From contig NZ_JACHJN010000010.1 of NCBI RefSeq assembly GCF_014203665.1, positions 1-64,000 on the forward strand: a DNA stretch of 64,000 bases, in the 5' to 3' direction. Both the position numbers and the translations under genes were made by a program. Shown here one piece after another: positions 24,961 to 34,167 of this stretch. The notes under the pieces were generated by a model. That model did not search any database and was not told where the DNA came from. It worked only from the letters and a program-made list of their open reading frames with translations. This DNA comes from Saccharothrix tamanrassetensis. GTDB lineage: Bacteria; Actinomycetota; Actinomycetes; Mycobacteriales; Pseudonocardiaceae. Position 1 is the stretch's first letter, and each line of letters begins with the position of its first letter.

Positions 24961-27677
24961 GTTGTGCTCTCCCGCCCCGTTCGGTTCTCACCGGAGTCCT
25001 TCACACCTTGCCGGACGCCGGTCTGGTAGCTCGCCAGGAATCCGCGTGTCGCGTTCGGATCCCGCCGGACGGGTGCCACCGCGTCGGGTGCGCCCGGCCG
25101 TTCGGCGACCAGGTTCGAGCGCGGCCGCCGCTTGGGCAGTTCCGCGTTGTCCTCCTGCACCGGAGCCTCCCCCTGAAGCCCTTGCCCGGGCACCGGCACG
25201 TGCCCGGGGTCCCCCTGTTCAACGGCTCGGTGGCGTGAGGGTTCCGAGGACACGGGTGAACCTGGTGCCGGGGGAACCCGCGGGCCGGTGAACCACGTCG
25301 ATCCGGGTCGGGGTGTCGCCGGGGTCGGCGATCCGTGCGCGGGAGCCGGCGCACCGTTCGCGGAGGTCGGTGCGCCGGTTCCGGAGGTCGTCCCGTCGGG
25401 GACGGTTCCGCGGGCGGCGACCCCGTTGGCCGAGGTCGCCCCGTTGGCGGTGGGGCGGGGTGCGCCGGTCGCGGAGGCCGGTGCGGGTGGTGCGACGAAC
25501 CCGCCGAACGCCGAGGGGGCGGTCGGGGCGGGTTCGACCGTGCGACCGCGGAAGGACGCCCAGTCGTCCTCGCGGGGTGTGGCGGCGGTCGGGGCGGGCA
25601 CGGGACGGGCGTGCTTGGCGCCGGCCGAGGTCTTCGCAGCAGTGGCCGCGGCGGCAACGGCGGATTTCGCCGTGACGGGGGCGGGACGGACGGCAGTCGG
25701 AGCGGCGGCAGTCGCACCGGTCGGGGTGGGCCGGCCGGCCGGGGCGTTGACCGCGCGCACCAGTTCGGCGGGTAGCGCCACGACGGCGCGGATGCCCTCG
25801 CCCTGTTCGCGCAGGGCGACCTGGATGCCGTGCCGGCCGGCGAGCCTGCCGACCACGTACAGGCCGAGCTGGCGGGACACCGGCAGCTCGGCCGAGTCGT
25901 CGGCGGCGGCCAGGGCGATCTTGTGGTTGGCCTCCGCCAGGTCTTCCTCGGACATGCCGACGCCGACGTCGAGCACGTCGACCAGCACACCGCCGCCGGG
26001 ACGGGCCCGGCCGCCGACCACGACCCGGGCCGACGGCGGCGAGAACGTGGTGGCGTTGTCCATCAGTTCGGCCACCAGCCGGACCAGGTCGCCCGCCGCG
26101 TAGCCGACCACCTCGACCGCCGGGGTGGCCTGGACGACGACCCGCTGGTACTGCTCGATCTCGGACCCGGCGGCGCGCAGCACGTCGGCCAGCGCCACCG
26201 GCCGGGTGAAGCGGCGGGCCATGTCGCTGCCGGAGAGCACCATCAGGTTCTCGTTGTTGCGGCGCATCCGGGTGGCCAGGTTGTCCAGCTTGAACAGGCT
26301 CGCCAGCTGCTCGGGGTTCTCCTCCTGCCGTTCCAGCTCCTCCATCAGCCGAAGCTGCCGCTCCACCAGGCCCTGGCTGCGGCGGGACAGGTTGATGAAC
26401 GCGTTGCGCATACCGGTGCGCAGCTCCGCCTGCTCGGTGGCCGAGCTGACCGCCTGCCGGTGCACCGCGTCGAACGCGCGGGCCAGCTGGCCGAGTTCGT
26501 CCGTGGTGTGCACGGGCACCGGTTCGACGGTGACGTCCGGTGCGGCGTTCTCGCGCAGCTGGGCGACCAGGGTGGGCAGCCGGTGCTGGGCCACGTCGAG
26601 GGCGGCGATCCGCAGGGCGCGCAGCGAGCGCAGCAGGTTCCGGCCGACGAAGAAGCCGACCGCCGCCGCCAGGAACAGCGAGGCGAGCAGCACCACCGAC
26701 GCCAGGCCCGCCCGGTCGCTGGTCTCCTCCTGGAGCCGGGTGGAGGTCTGCTTCAGCTGGTTCTCCAGGCCCCGCAGCACGGTTTCGAGCTGTTTGGCGG
26801 TACCCACCGAGCCGCTGTGCCAGGTGTCGGCGTCCACCTGGCCGCGCTGCACGGTGTCCGGGTCGATCCGGATCTGCAGCAGCAGGCTGTTGCGGGCTTC
26901 CACGGCCTCGCCCGCGACGGTGGCGCTGTAGTCGGCCTGCTGCTGCGGGGTGGCCACCGCGGAGAAGTCGGCCAACTTGTCCTGCTGGCGCGTCCAGGAC
27001 TGCTCCAGCATGGTCTTCTCGTCGAGCGGCAGCGATCCCCGGCTGATCGCGGCGAGCACGGTGGCGTGCTGCCAGGACACCTGCTCCCCCGCCATGGCGA
27101 TGTTGTGCAGGGCGGTGGCGGTGCCGGACAGCGCCGGGTCGCCGAAGTCGCCGACCATCGCCTGGTCGAAGTCCAGCAGGGCGCGCAGCACCACGGTGTA
27201 GCCGCCGATCGAGCTGGTCAGGTCGACGCTGCCGGCCAGCACCCGGTCGCGCAGCTGCGGCAGGCCGTCGAGCTGCACGTCGACGTCCTGGAACCGGGTG
27301 AGCGCGACCGCGCCGAGGGACGTGGTGCGCTCCATCAGGTTCCGCACGCCGGCGGCGGCGGTGTCGGTGGTCCGCACCAGCTCCGCGAACCGGCGCGGGT
27401 TCACGCCGGCGTCCTCCGCGCGCCGGGCGGCGGCTGCCCGTTCCGCCTGCACCGCGGCGATCAGCGGATCGAGCCCGGTGCGCAGGGTGACCATGCGCTG
27501 CATGGCGGTGTAGCCGTCCGACGCCCGGACGTAACCGCGGATCTGCACCACGCCCGCGCCGACCGCGACGATCACCGGCACGGCGAGCACGGCGGCGAGC
27601 TTGACCGGAAGGCGCCAGTTGCGCCAGTCCGCGACAGCACCCCACCACGGCCAGCGCGCGCTGTTGTCGCCAGTCAC
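24957..27677 (-). CDS. Conservon sensor kinase CvnA (NIT-domain histidine kinase-like)
   Basis: About 906 residues from GTG 27677 (ATG 27722 and GTG 27728 are alternatives adding 15-17 residues). A first membrane helix follows the conserved WRNWRLPVKLAAVLAVPVIV, then an extracellular nitrate/nitrite-sensing-like domain, a second helix near residue 310 (VVLLASLFLAAAVGFFVGRN), a HAMP linker, an ATPase region with AELMDNATTFSPPS and DVGVGMSEEDL, and a Pro/Ala/Thr-rich tail of about 240 residues. The kinase His-box is replaced by the FINLSRRSQGLVERQLRLME helix typical of CvnA. Lead gene of a four-gene operon with a good promoter at 27768-27796. Confidence 0.88.
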   Translation of the reverse strand: MTGDNSARWPWWGAVADWRNWRLPVKLAAVLAVPVIVAVGAGVVQIRGYVRASDGYTAMQRMVTLRTGLDPLIAAVQAERAAAARRAEDAGVNPRRFAELVRTTDTAAAGVRNLMERTTSLGAVALTRFQDVDVQLDGLPQLRDRVLAGSVDLTSSIGGYTVVLRALLDFDQAMVGDFGDPALSGTATALHNIAMAGEQVSWQHATVLAAISRGSLPLDEKTMLEQSWTRQQDKLADFSAVATPQQQADYSATVAGEAVEARNSLLLQIRIDPDTVQRGQVDADTWHSGSVGTAKQLETVLRGLENQLKQTSTRLQEETSDRAGLASVVLLASLFLAAAVGFFVGRNLLRSLRALRIAALDVAQHRLPTLVAQLRENAAPDVTVEPVPVHTTDELGQLARAFDAVHRQAVSSATEQAELRTGMRNAFINLSRRSQGLVERQLRLMEELERQEENPEQLASLFKLDNLATRMRRNNENLMVLSGSDMARRFTRPVALADVLRAAGSEIEQYQRVVVQATPAVEVVGYAAGDLVRLVAELMDNATTFSPPSARVVVGGRARPGGGVLVDVLDVGVGMSEEDLAEANHKIALAAADDSAELPVSRQLGLYVVGRLAGRHGIQVALREQGEGIRAVVALPAELVRAVNAPAGRPTPTGATAAAPTAVRPAPVTAKSAVAAAATAAKTSAGAKHARPVPAPTAATPREDDWASFRGRTVEPAPTAPSAFGGFVAPPAPASATGAPRPTANGATSANGVAARGTVPDGTTSGTGAPTSANGAPAPAHGSPTPATPRPGSTWFTGPRVPPAPGSPVSSEPSRHRAVEQGDPGHVPVPGQGLQGEAPVQEDNAELPKRRPRSNLVAERPGAPDAVAPVRRDPNATRGFLASYQTGVRQGVKDSGENRTGRESTT

Positions 27678-27767
27678 CAGACAAGTCCCGGAAGTGTCGA
27701 GTAGTTGATCCACCAAGCACATCGACACCTGCGCGAATGCACGGCGGGCGGCGGATGCTGTGGCGCG

Positions 27768-27796
27768 ATACTAGGTCCAGTTCCGGGCCACGACAA
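27768..27796 (-). promoter_or_regulatory. Promoter of the conservon operon
   Basis: On the minus strand TTGTCG (27796-27791) and TAGTAT (27773-27768) are separated by 17 bp, a good sigma-70-type arrangement. Predicted transcription start is near 27761, about 30-80 bases before the possible cvnA starts. Confidence 0.55.
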
Positions 27797-27928
27797 CGAC
27801 CTCGGCGCATGTGCTCATCCGTTCGGCTCAGGCACGCACGGTGATGATCGCTCCGCGACCGCCGTCCGGCACGGACATGAGCTGCCGGAACGGATCGGCG
27901 GCGGTCGGCGGGAGCGAGAAGTCCACCG

Positions 27929-27956
27929 TTGACTGGGGGCCCGGCGCGGTTAGGCT
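27929..27956 (+). promoter_or_regulatory. Promoter of the DUF485-symporter operon
   Basis: TTGACT at 27929-27934 and TAGGCT at 27951-27956 with a 16-bp spacer match the housekeeping consensus. The start codon at 28018 is about 55 bases downstream of the predicted start. The remaining part of the 340-bp divergent gap shows no gene. Confidence 0.6.
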
Positions 27957-28017
27957 GATCGCTCGCCCGGCCGCGTTCCCCCTGCGGTGGAGAAGGCGCA
28001 TCCCCCGTGGAGGATTG

Positions 28018-28425
28018 ATGGCGAAGGCGATCCTGCCCCCGACGGATCCCGGACGTGCCCGCGGCTTCGCGACCTTCGAGGAGCCGGGACCGCCCCTGCT
28101 GGTCGACGAGGCGGGCCGGCCGGACTACGCGGCGATCCGGGACAGCGCCGACTTCCGCGAGCTGCGCCGCCGCACCGCGGTGTTCGTGCTGCCCGCGACC
28201 CTCGGGTTCCTGGCCTGGTACCTCGGCTACGTGGCGCTCTCGGCGTACCTGCCGGAGTTCATGGGCGCGAAGGTGTACGGCATGATCAACGTCGGCATGG
28301 TGTTCGGGCTGCTGCAGTTCGTCACCACCATCGGGCTGACCCTGCTGTACTCCCGCTACGCCCGCCGCCGGCTGGACCCGCAGGTCGCCGCCGTCCGGGC
28401 GCTCACCGCGGAGGAACGCGCGTGA
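28018..28425 (+). CDS. DUF485 membrane protein (symporter partner)
   Basis: 135 residues; the C-terminal ~90 form a DUF485 domain with two membrane helices (VFVLPATLGFLAWYLGYVAL and NVGMVFGLLQFVTTIGLTLL) preceded by DSADFRELRRR. DUF485 (YjcH-like) genes sit immediately upstream of acetate symporters, as here. ATG at 28018 has the ribosome-binding site TGGAGGA. Stop overlaps the symporter start by four bases. Confidence 0.92.
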   Translation: MAKAILPPTDPGRARGFATFEEPGPPLLVDEAGRPDYAAIRDSADFRELRRRTAVFVLPATLGFLAWYLGYVALSAYLPEFMGAKVYGMINVGMVFGLLQFVTTIGLTLLYSRYARRRLDPQVAAVRALTAEERA

Positions 28426-29999
28426 CCGGCGGCAACACCGCGATCAACCTGGGCGTGTTCGCCGTCTTCGTGCTGATCACCCTCTTCGTGGTCTACAAGG
28501 TGGGCTCGCGCAACGCCAGCGCGTCCGACTACTACGCGGCGGGCAGCAGCTTCACCGGCGCGCAGAACGGGATCGCGCTGTCCGGCGACTTCCTGTCCGC
28601 CGCGTCGTTCCTGGGCATCTCGGGCAGCATCGCGGTCAACGGCTACGACGGCTTCCTGTACTCCATCGGCTGGGTGGTGTCCTGGCTGATGGGCCTGATG
28701 ATCATCGCGGAGCGGCTGCGCAACACCGGCCGGTTCACCCTCGGCGACGTGCTGGCGTTCCGGATGCGGCAGCGCCCGGTGCGGGCGGCGGCGGCGAACG
28801 TCACGCTGGTGATCTCGCTGTTCTACATGATCGCGCAGATGGCGGGCGCGGGCGCGCTGATGGCGCTGTTGCTGGACGTGCACACCAAGGGCGGCCAGGC
28901 GGTCGTGATCGCCGTGGTCGGCATCGTCATGGTGATGTACGTGCTGGTCGGCGGCATGAAGGGCACCACGTGGGTGCAGATCATCAAGGCCGTGCTGCTG
29001 ATCCTGTGCGTGACCCTGATGACGGTGTTCCTGCTGGGCAAGTTCGGCTTCAGCCTGTCCGCGATCCTGGAGACGGCGACCCGCAACACGCCGCTCGGTC
29101 CGGAGCTGCTGGAGCCGGGCGTGCGGTACGGCGAGTCCGCGCTGTCGCGCTTGGACTTCATCTCGCTGGCGCTGGCCCTGGTGCTGGGCACCGCGTCGCT
29201 GCCGCACGTGCTGATGCGGTTCTACACCGTGCCGAACGCGCGCGAGGCGCGGCGCTCGGTGGTGTGGGCGACCTGGATGATGGCGACGTTCTACCTGTGC
29301 ACGCTGGTGATCGGCTTCGGTGCGCTGGCCCTGGTCGGGTCGGAGACGATCCAGGACGCGCCGGGCGGCGAGAACTCGGCCGCGCCCCTGCTGGCGTTCC
29401 GGGTCGGCGGCGCGGTGCTGCTGGGGATCGTGTGCGCGGTGGCGTTCGCGACGATCCTGGCGGTGGTGGCCGGGTTGACGTTGACGGCTTCGGCGTCGTT
29501 CGCGCACGACGTGTACGCGAACGTGATCAAGCGCGGGGCCGCCGATCCGCGGTCGGAGGTCCGGGTCGCGCGGCTGACCGCCGTGGCGGTGGGGTTGCTG
29601 GCCATCGCGGGCGGTATCGCGGCGAACGGGCAGAACGTGGCGTTCCTGGTGGCGCTCGCGTTCGCGCTGGCGGCGTCGGCGAACCTGTCCACGATCATCT
29701 ACTCGATGTTCTGGAAGCGCTTCAACACCAACGGGACGCTGTGGGCGATCTACGGCGGGTTGGGGTCGTGCGTCGTGCTGATCGCCTTCTCGCCCGCGGT
29801 GTCCGGGGCCAGGACGTCGATCCTGCCCGATGTGGACTTCGCCTGGTTCCCGCTGGGCAACCCGGGACTGGTGTCGATCCCGTTCTCGTTCCTGTGCGGG
29901 TGGCTGGGCACGCTGCTGAGCAAGGAGACGGCGGATCCGGCGAAGCAGGCCGAGATGGAGGTCCGTTCGTTGACCGGGATCGGCTCCGGGCTCCGGTAG
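28422..29999 (+). CDS. Sodium/solute symporter, ActP acetate-type
   Basis: 525 residues, about thirteen membrane helices, of the SSS family. Characteristic segments are SASDYYAAGSSFTGAQNGIA, SGDFLSAASFLGISG and FYTVPNAREARRSVVWAT, close to cation/acetate symporter ActP. It would import acetate or a short carboxylate with sodium. GTG start overlapping the DUF485 stop (GTGA). Substrate assignment rests on the DUF485 pairing and overall resemblance. Confidence 0.88.
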   Translation: MTGGNTAINLGVFAVFVLITLFVVYKVGSRNASASDYYAAGSSFTGAQNGIALSGDFLSAASFLGISGSIAVNGYDGFLYSIGWVVSWLMGLMIIAERLRNTGRFTLGDVLAFRMRQRPVRAAAANVTLVISLFYMIAQMAGAGALMALLLDVHTKGGQAVVIAVVGIVMVMYVLVGGMKGTTWVQIIKAVLLILCVTLMTVFLLGKFGFSLSAILETATRNTPLGPELLEPGVRYGESALSRLDFISLALALVLGTASLPHVLMRFYTVPNAREARRSVVWATWMMATFYLCTLVIGFGALALVGSETIQDAPGGENSAAPLLAFRVGGAVLLGIVCAVAFATILAVVAGLTLTASASFAHDVYANVIKRGAADPRSEVRVARLTAVAVGLLAIAGGIAANGQNVAFLVALAFALAASANLSTIIYSMFWKRFNTNGTLWAIYGGLGSCVVLIAFSPAVSGARTSILPDVDFAWFPLGNPGLVSIPFSFLCGWLGTLLSKETADPAKQAEMEVRSLTGIGSGLR

Positions 30000-30053
30000 G
30001 GCGGGGCGACCGGCCGGGGAACCGGACCTGCCCGGACTCGGATTCCCCGGCGG

Positions 30054-30072
30054 CCGCCCGTTCGGTGGGCGG
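30054..30072. terminator. Hairpin between convergent symporter and ATP-grasp genes
   Basis: CCGCCC (30054-30059) pairs with GGGCGG (30067-30072) around the loop GTTCGGT, extendable by weaker flanking pairs. It sits between two stop codons 77 bp apart and could terminate either transcript. No T tract. Confidence 0.45.
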
Positions 30073-30075
30073 TCC

Positions 30076-30936
30076 CTAGGCCACCCGGGCGCTCAGCGCC
30101 GCCCGGACCGCCGACGCGAACCGCAGCGGGGCCGACGCGTCGGTTTGCCGGAAACCCAGGGACGGCTCGACCAGCTCCAGCTCCAGCAGCAGCGGAGCGC
30201 CGTCGACCCCGGACACCAGGTCGACCCGCGCGTAGAGGAAGTCGTTGCGCCGCAACCCGAGCAGACCGGCGGCGGCGTCGAGCGCGTCCTCCGCGACCCG
30301 CCGCTGGGCCCCGGACGGCGACGCCCCGGCCAACCGTTCCACGATGAACAGCCCGGACTCGTCGTACTCGGCCTCCGGCGTCAGCATCGCCCCCTTCGTG
30401 AAGGCGTGCGAGTACTGGCCGCCGAGGAACACCAGCGCCGTCTCCCCCAGGGCGTCCACGGTGGCCTGGTACGGCTGCACCAGCGCGGGCACGCCGAGGG
30501 CGTCGAGATGTGCCGAAGCGGCCCCGAAGTCCCCGGCCGCGACCCGCAACGCCCCTCGCGACCCGGCGCCGACCGCGGGCTTGACCACGAACTCGCCGTC
30601 GGGCCAGTCGGCGAAGCCGGGCGTGACAACGGAAGTGGGCACCACCGGAACCCCGGCACCGGCCAGGTCCACCAGGTACGACTTGTCGGTGTTCCACGGC
30701 ACGACGACCGCCGGGTTGGCCAGCACCGGCACCGACGCGGCCCAGTCGCGGAACTCCGCCAACCGCTCCGGGTAGTCCCAGGTGGACCGCAGGATCACCA
30801 GGTCGGCGGACTCCCCCGACCCCCACACCGACCACGACGCCGCCACCCCGACCTCGGCCAGGGCGTCGATCAGGACGTCGTCGTCCCCGTCACCGGAGGG
30901 GAGGGAGGCACAGGTGGCGAGAAGAACCTTCACCAC
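30076..30936 (-). CDS. ATP-grasp domain protein of unknown substrate
   Basis: 286 residues resembling glutathione-synthetase/RimK-type ATP-grasp ligases: PWNTDKSYLVDLAGAGVPVV, the nucleotide-binding EFVVKPAVGAGSRGA and the metal-binding end LLLELELVEPSLGF. These enzymes join a carboxylate to an amine through an acyl phosphate. The neighbours do not indicate a pathway. ATG start; it is convergent with the symporter. Conserved in actinobacteria as an uncharacterised ATP-grasp protein as far as I recall. Confidence 0.82.
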   Translation of the reverse strand: MVKVLLATCASLPSGDGDDDVLIDALAEVGVAASWSVWGSGESADLVILRSTWDYPERLAEFRDWAASVPVLANPAVVVPWNTDKSYLVDLAGAGVPVVPTSVVTPGFADWPDGEFVVKPAVGAGSRGALRVAAGDFGAASAHLDALGVPALVQPYQATVDALGETALVFLGGQYSHAFTKGAMLTPEAEYDESGLFIVERLAGASPSGAQRRVAEDALDAAAGLLGLRRNDFLYARVDLVSGVDGAPLLLELELVEPSLGFRQTDASAPLRFASAVRAALSARVA

Positions 30937-31064
30937 CGCAGCCTAGACAACCCGCCCGGCCCACCCCGCCCCGTGCCGGTCGCCTCCGGCGACGCGGGCG
31001 GGAAAGCGCCCGGAGGTCGGCCACTGCCCTCGACCGGGTCCGCGACGAGTCGGGTGGCCGCTGG

Positions 31065-31352
31065 TCAGCGACCTGCCATCTTGCGGCGGTGAGCGGGGCC
31101 GATCTTCACCGCGGCGGTGGTCTCGCGGTCCCACTCGTGCGGTTCCAGGTCCGGTACCGCGGCTACCACGGCCTCCGCCGTCGCCACGTCGGGCAGGAAC
31201 ACGTCGCCCATCGCGCCGTCGTCGCCGACCAGCACCACGCGTGCGCCGGCCCTGCCGATGTTCTCCACCACGGCCCGGGCGGGCTTGCCGTGGGTCGCCA
31301 CGAACGCCGTCGCCGTTTTCACCGCTGCGCCGATCTTCTTCTCCTCAGCCAC
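31065..31352 (-). CDS. Small conserved hypothetical protein
   Basis: 95 residues, mixed alpha/beta composition, basic ends (MAEEKKIGAAVKTATAF at the N-terminus and GPAHRRKMAGR at the C-terminus). The middle ARVVLVGDDGAMGDVFLPDV looks like an ordered beta-turn-beta element and argues that it is real. No signal peptide or membrane segment. Function not recognised. It is divergent from the DUF885 gene, with only 31 bp between the starts. Confidence 0.65.
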   Translation of the reverse strand: MAEEKKIGAAVKTATAFVATHGKPARAVVENIGRAGARVVLVGDDGAMGDVFLPDVATAEAVVAAVPDLEPHEWDRETTAAVKIGPAHRRKMAGR

Positions 31353-31383
31353 TCCGCCAGACTAGAACCTGCGGGTAACTTCC

Positions 31384-33012
31384 GTGCACGTGACCGAAAC
31401 CACGACACTGACCCGACTGGTCGACGAATTCCTCTCCTGGCAGTTCGACCGCACGCCCGGCACAGCCGCGATGCTCGGTTCGCTCAAGCACGACCACACC
31501 CTCGGCGACTTCAGCGCGCAGGCGTTCGCCGACTACGACCGGGAGGCCGCCGGCTGGCTCGAGCGGTTCACCGCCGTCCGGACCGACGACCTGGAGGAGT
31601 CCGTCGACCGGGACCTGGTGATCTCCGTCCTGCGCGGCCACCGGGCGAAGTCCGGCTGGCCCGCGTGGCGGCGCGACCCGTCCGTCTACACCTCGGCCGT
31701 CCTCTTCCCGCTGTTCACCGCGTTCCTCAACCGGCTGCGACCCGAGCCCGAGCTGGTGGACGGCGTGATCGCCCGGCTCGCCGAGGTGCCCGCGCTGCTG
31801 GCCTCGTGCGAGGCGAACCTCGACGCCGGGCTCGCCTCGCCGAAGATCGTGGAACGGGCCGCCGCCCAGGCGAAGACCGGCCGCGCGTTCCTGACCAGGA
31901 CGCTGCCCGCCGAGGTCGGCGACCCCGGTCTGCGGGCCAAGGTGGCGGACGCCGCCGAGCCGGCCGCCGCCGCGTTCGACCGGCTCGCGGACTTCCTGGA
32001 GCGGTTCGCCCGGACGGCCACCGGTGACTGGCGGATGGGCGAGGAGCTCTACTCGACGCTCCTGCGGGAGCAGGAGATGCTCGGCTACGGGGCGGCCGAG
32101 CTGCACGAACGGGGCAAGGCCGCGTACGCCGAGCTGGACGCGGAGATGCGGGCGCTGGCCGGTTCGGACGACTGGCACGCGGTGATGCTCGGGCTCCAGG
32201 AGGACCACCCGCCGACGCCGGAGGCCATGCGGGCGGAGTACGAGGTGGAGACGCGGCGCGCCCGCGCGTTCCTGGTCGAGCACGGGCTGGTGACGCTGGC
32301 CGAGGGCGAGGAGTGCCGGGTGGTGCCCTCCCCGACGTTCCAGCGGCCGGTGCTGGCCGTCGCGTCGTACATGTCGCCGCCGCCGCTGACCTCCGACCGG
32401 GTCGGGCACTTCTTCGTGCCGTCGCCGCCGGACCACTTCACGCCCGAAGAGGTGAGGCAGCGGCTGCGCACGAACTCGCGCGCCCAGCTCGCGTCGATCG
32501 CCGTGCACGAGGCCTACCCCGGCCACCACTGGCACCTGTCGTGGCTGGCCGCGCAGAACCGGCCGGTGCGCAAGGTGTTCCGCACGCCCTACTTCTCCGA
32601 GGGGTGGGCGTTGTACGCGGAGAAGTTGCTGCGCGAGCACGGCTACTTCAGCGCGGAGGCCGTCGGTGACGCGGAGAAGGCGCGCGCGCAGGAGCTCGCG
32701 CACGTCGAGGCACGGCTGTTCCGCGCCGCCCGGATGATCGTGGACACCGCGCTGCACTGCGGCGACATGAGCACCGACGAGGCCGAGCGGTTCATGACCA
32801 CCAAGGCCTCGCTGACGCCGGGCACGGCCCAGGGCGAGGTGACCCGGTACTGCGCGTGGCCCACCCAGGCCCCCTCGTACCTGACCGGCGCGCTGGAGAT
32901 CGAGCGGATCCGGGACGAGTTCACCGGCACGCAGCGGGAGTTCCACGACAAGGTCGCCGGGTCCGGTGCGCTGCCGCTGGGATTGGCGCGCCGGATCGCG
33001 CTCGGCCGTTGA
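31384..33012 (+). CDS. DUF885 family putative metallopeptidase
   Basis: 542 residues. The family motif HEAYPGHHWHLSW, an HExxGHH-like metal site, lies near residue 375, with the downstream EGWALYAEKLL acidic segment and a C-terminal PGTAQGEVTRYCAWP block. DUF885 proteins are considered soluble or secreted metallopeptidases related to gluzincins; this one lacks a signal peptide, so it is probably cytosolic. GTG starts at 31384 and 31390 are both possible. Natural substrate unknown. Confidence 0.85.
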   Translation: MHVTETTTLTRLVDEFLSWQFDRTPGTAAMLGSLKHDHTLGDFSAQAFADYDREAAGWLERFTAVRTDDLEESVDRDLVISVLRGHRAKSGWPAWRRDPSVYTSAVLFPLFTAFLNRLRPEPELVDGVIARLAEVPALLASCEANLDAGLASPKIVERAAAQAKTGRAFLTRTLPAEVGDPGLRAKVADAAEPAAAAFDRLADFLERFARTATGDWRMGEELYSTLLREQEMLGYGAAELHERGKAAYAELDAEMRALAGSDDWHAVMLGLQEDHPPTPEAMRAEYEVETRRARAFLVEHGLVTLAEGEECRVVPSPTFQRPVLAVASYMSPPPLTSDRVGHFFVPSPPDHFTPEEVRQRLRTNSRAQLASIAVHEAYPGHHWHLSWLAAQNRPVRKVFRTPYFSEGWALYAEKLLREHGYFSAEAVGDAEKARAQELAHVEARLFRAARMIVDTALHCGDMSTDEAERFMTTKASLTPGTAQGEVTRYCAWPTQAPSYLTGALEIERIRDEFTGTQREFHDKVAGSGALPLGLARRIALGR

Positions 33013-33105
33013 TCCCGCGCTCCCGGTCCGTGGGACGCGGAACAGGGCGCGGTGCGCGAGAGTTGGCCTGAAGCGGAACCGACGGAACGTACGGAGGACT
33101 GGGAC

Positions 33106-34077
33106 ATGCCCAAGGCTGTGGTGGTGCGCGCGACCGGCGGGCCCGAGGTGCTGGAGTTCGGCGACGTCGAGCCCCGGACGCCGGGCGCGGGTGAGCTGCT
33201 GGTGGACGTGGCGGCGGCGGGCGTGAACTACATCGACACCTACCACCGCGAGGGCCGCTACCCGCTGCCGCTGCCGTTCGGCATCGGTCTGGAGGGCTCG
33301 GGACGGGTGGCCGCGCTGGGTCCGGACGTCTCGGGGTTCGCGGTCGGCGACCGGGTGGCGTGGTCGGCGTCGCTGGGCAGCTACGCCGAGCAGGCGCTGG
33401 TGAAGGCTTCGGACGCGGTGCCGGTGCCGGACGGCGTGGACGACGACACGGCGGGGGCGCTGCTGTTGCAGGGCCTGACCGCGCACTACCTGGTGGCGTC
33501 CACCTACCCGGTGCGGCAGGACGACGCGGTGCTGGTGCACGCGGCGGCCGGCGGGGTGGGGCTGCTGCTGGTGCAGCTGGCCAAGGCACGCGGTGCGCGG
33601 GTGATCGGCACGGTGTCCACCGAGGCGAAGGAGTCGCTGGCGCGGGAGGCCGGCGCGGACGAGGTGATCCGGTACGACCAGGTCGACTTCGCGCCGCGGG
33701 TGCGGGAGCTGACCGGCGGCGAGGGTGTCGCGGCGGTGTACGACGGGGTGGGCGCGGCCACGTTCGACGGCAGTCTGGCGAGCCTGCGCCGGCGCGGCTA
33801 CCTGGTGCTGTTCGGCGCGTCCAGCGGGGCGGTGCCGCCGGTGGACCCGCAGCGGCTCAACCAGGCGGGTTCGGTGTACCTGACCCGGCCGTCGCTGGGC
33901 GCGTACACGGCCACCCGCGAGGAGTTGGAGTGGCGTGCGGGCGAGTTGTTCGGGGCGGTCGTGGACGGGTCGCTGAACGTGCGGGTCGGCGGGCGCTACC
34001 CGTTGGCGGACGCCCGCAAGGCGCACGAGGACCTGGAGGGGCGGCGGACCACGGGCAAGCTGCTGCTCATCCCGTGA
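33106..34077 (+). CDS. NADPH:quinone oxidoreductase (zinc-free MDR family)
   Basis: 323 residues, close to QOR/QorA. The NADPH fold AAAGGVGLLLVQLAKARGAR and the preceding LLLQGLTAHYLVASTYPV are diagnostic; no structural zinc cysteines are visible. It would reduce quinones with NADPH, a detoxifying role. ATG at 33106 has GGAGG at 33093-33097. A strong terminator hairpin follows 43 bp after the stop. Confidence 0.92.
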   Translation: MPKAVVVRATGGPEVLEFGDVEPRTPGAGELLVDVAAAGVNYIDTYHREGRYPLPLPFGIGLEGSGRVAALGPDVSGFAVGDRVAWSASLGSYAEQALVKASDAVPVPDGVDDDTAGALLLQGLTAHYLVASTYPVRQDDAVLVHAAAGGVGLLLVQLAKARGARVIGTVSTEAKESLAREAGADEVIRYDQVDFAPRVRELTGGEGVAAVYDGVGAATFDGSLASLRRRGYLVLFGASSGAVPPVDPQRLNQAGSVYLTRPSLGAYTATREELEWRAGELFGAVVDGSLNVRVGGRYPLADARKAHEDLEGRRTTGKLLLIP

Positions 34078-34119
34078 CGCTGCCCGTGACCTGCTCGTCG
34101 TGCTCGCCGTGACGTGCGC

Positions 34120-34147
34120 AGGGGCCCCGGTGCGTGCCGGGGCCCCT
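34120..34147. terminator. Bidirectional terminator, 11-bp perfect stem
   Basis: AGGGGCCCCGG (34120-34130) pairs perfectly with CCGGGGCCCCT (34137-34147) around the six-base loop TGCGTG. It lies between the convergent quinone oxidoreductase and FKBP genes. Confidence 0.8.
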
Positions 34148-34167
34148 TGTCGGTCAACGGGGAAGGC

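Noticed and set aside
27960-28017. C-rich leader resembling the actinobacterial 6C RNA
   Set aside because: Two C runs are present but they do not sit in the loops of two convincing hairpins.
31345-34026. An 893-codon minus-strand frame
   Set aside because: Antisense of the DUF885 and quinone oxidoreductase genes; low-complexity Arg/His/Pro composition typical of shadows.
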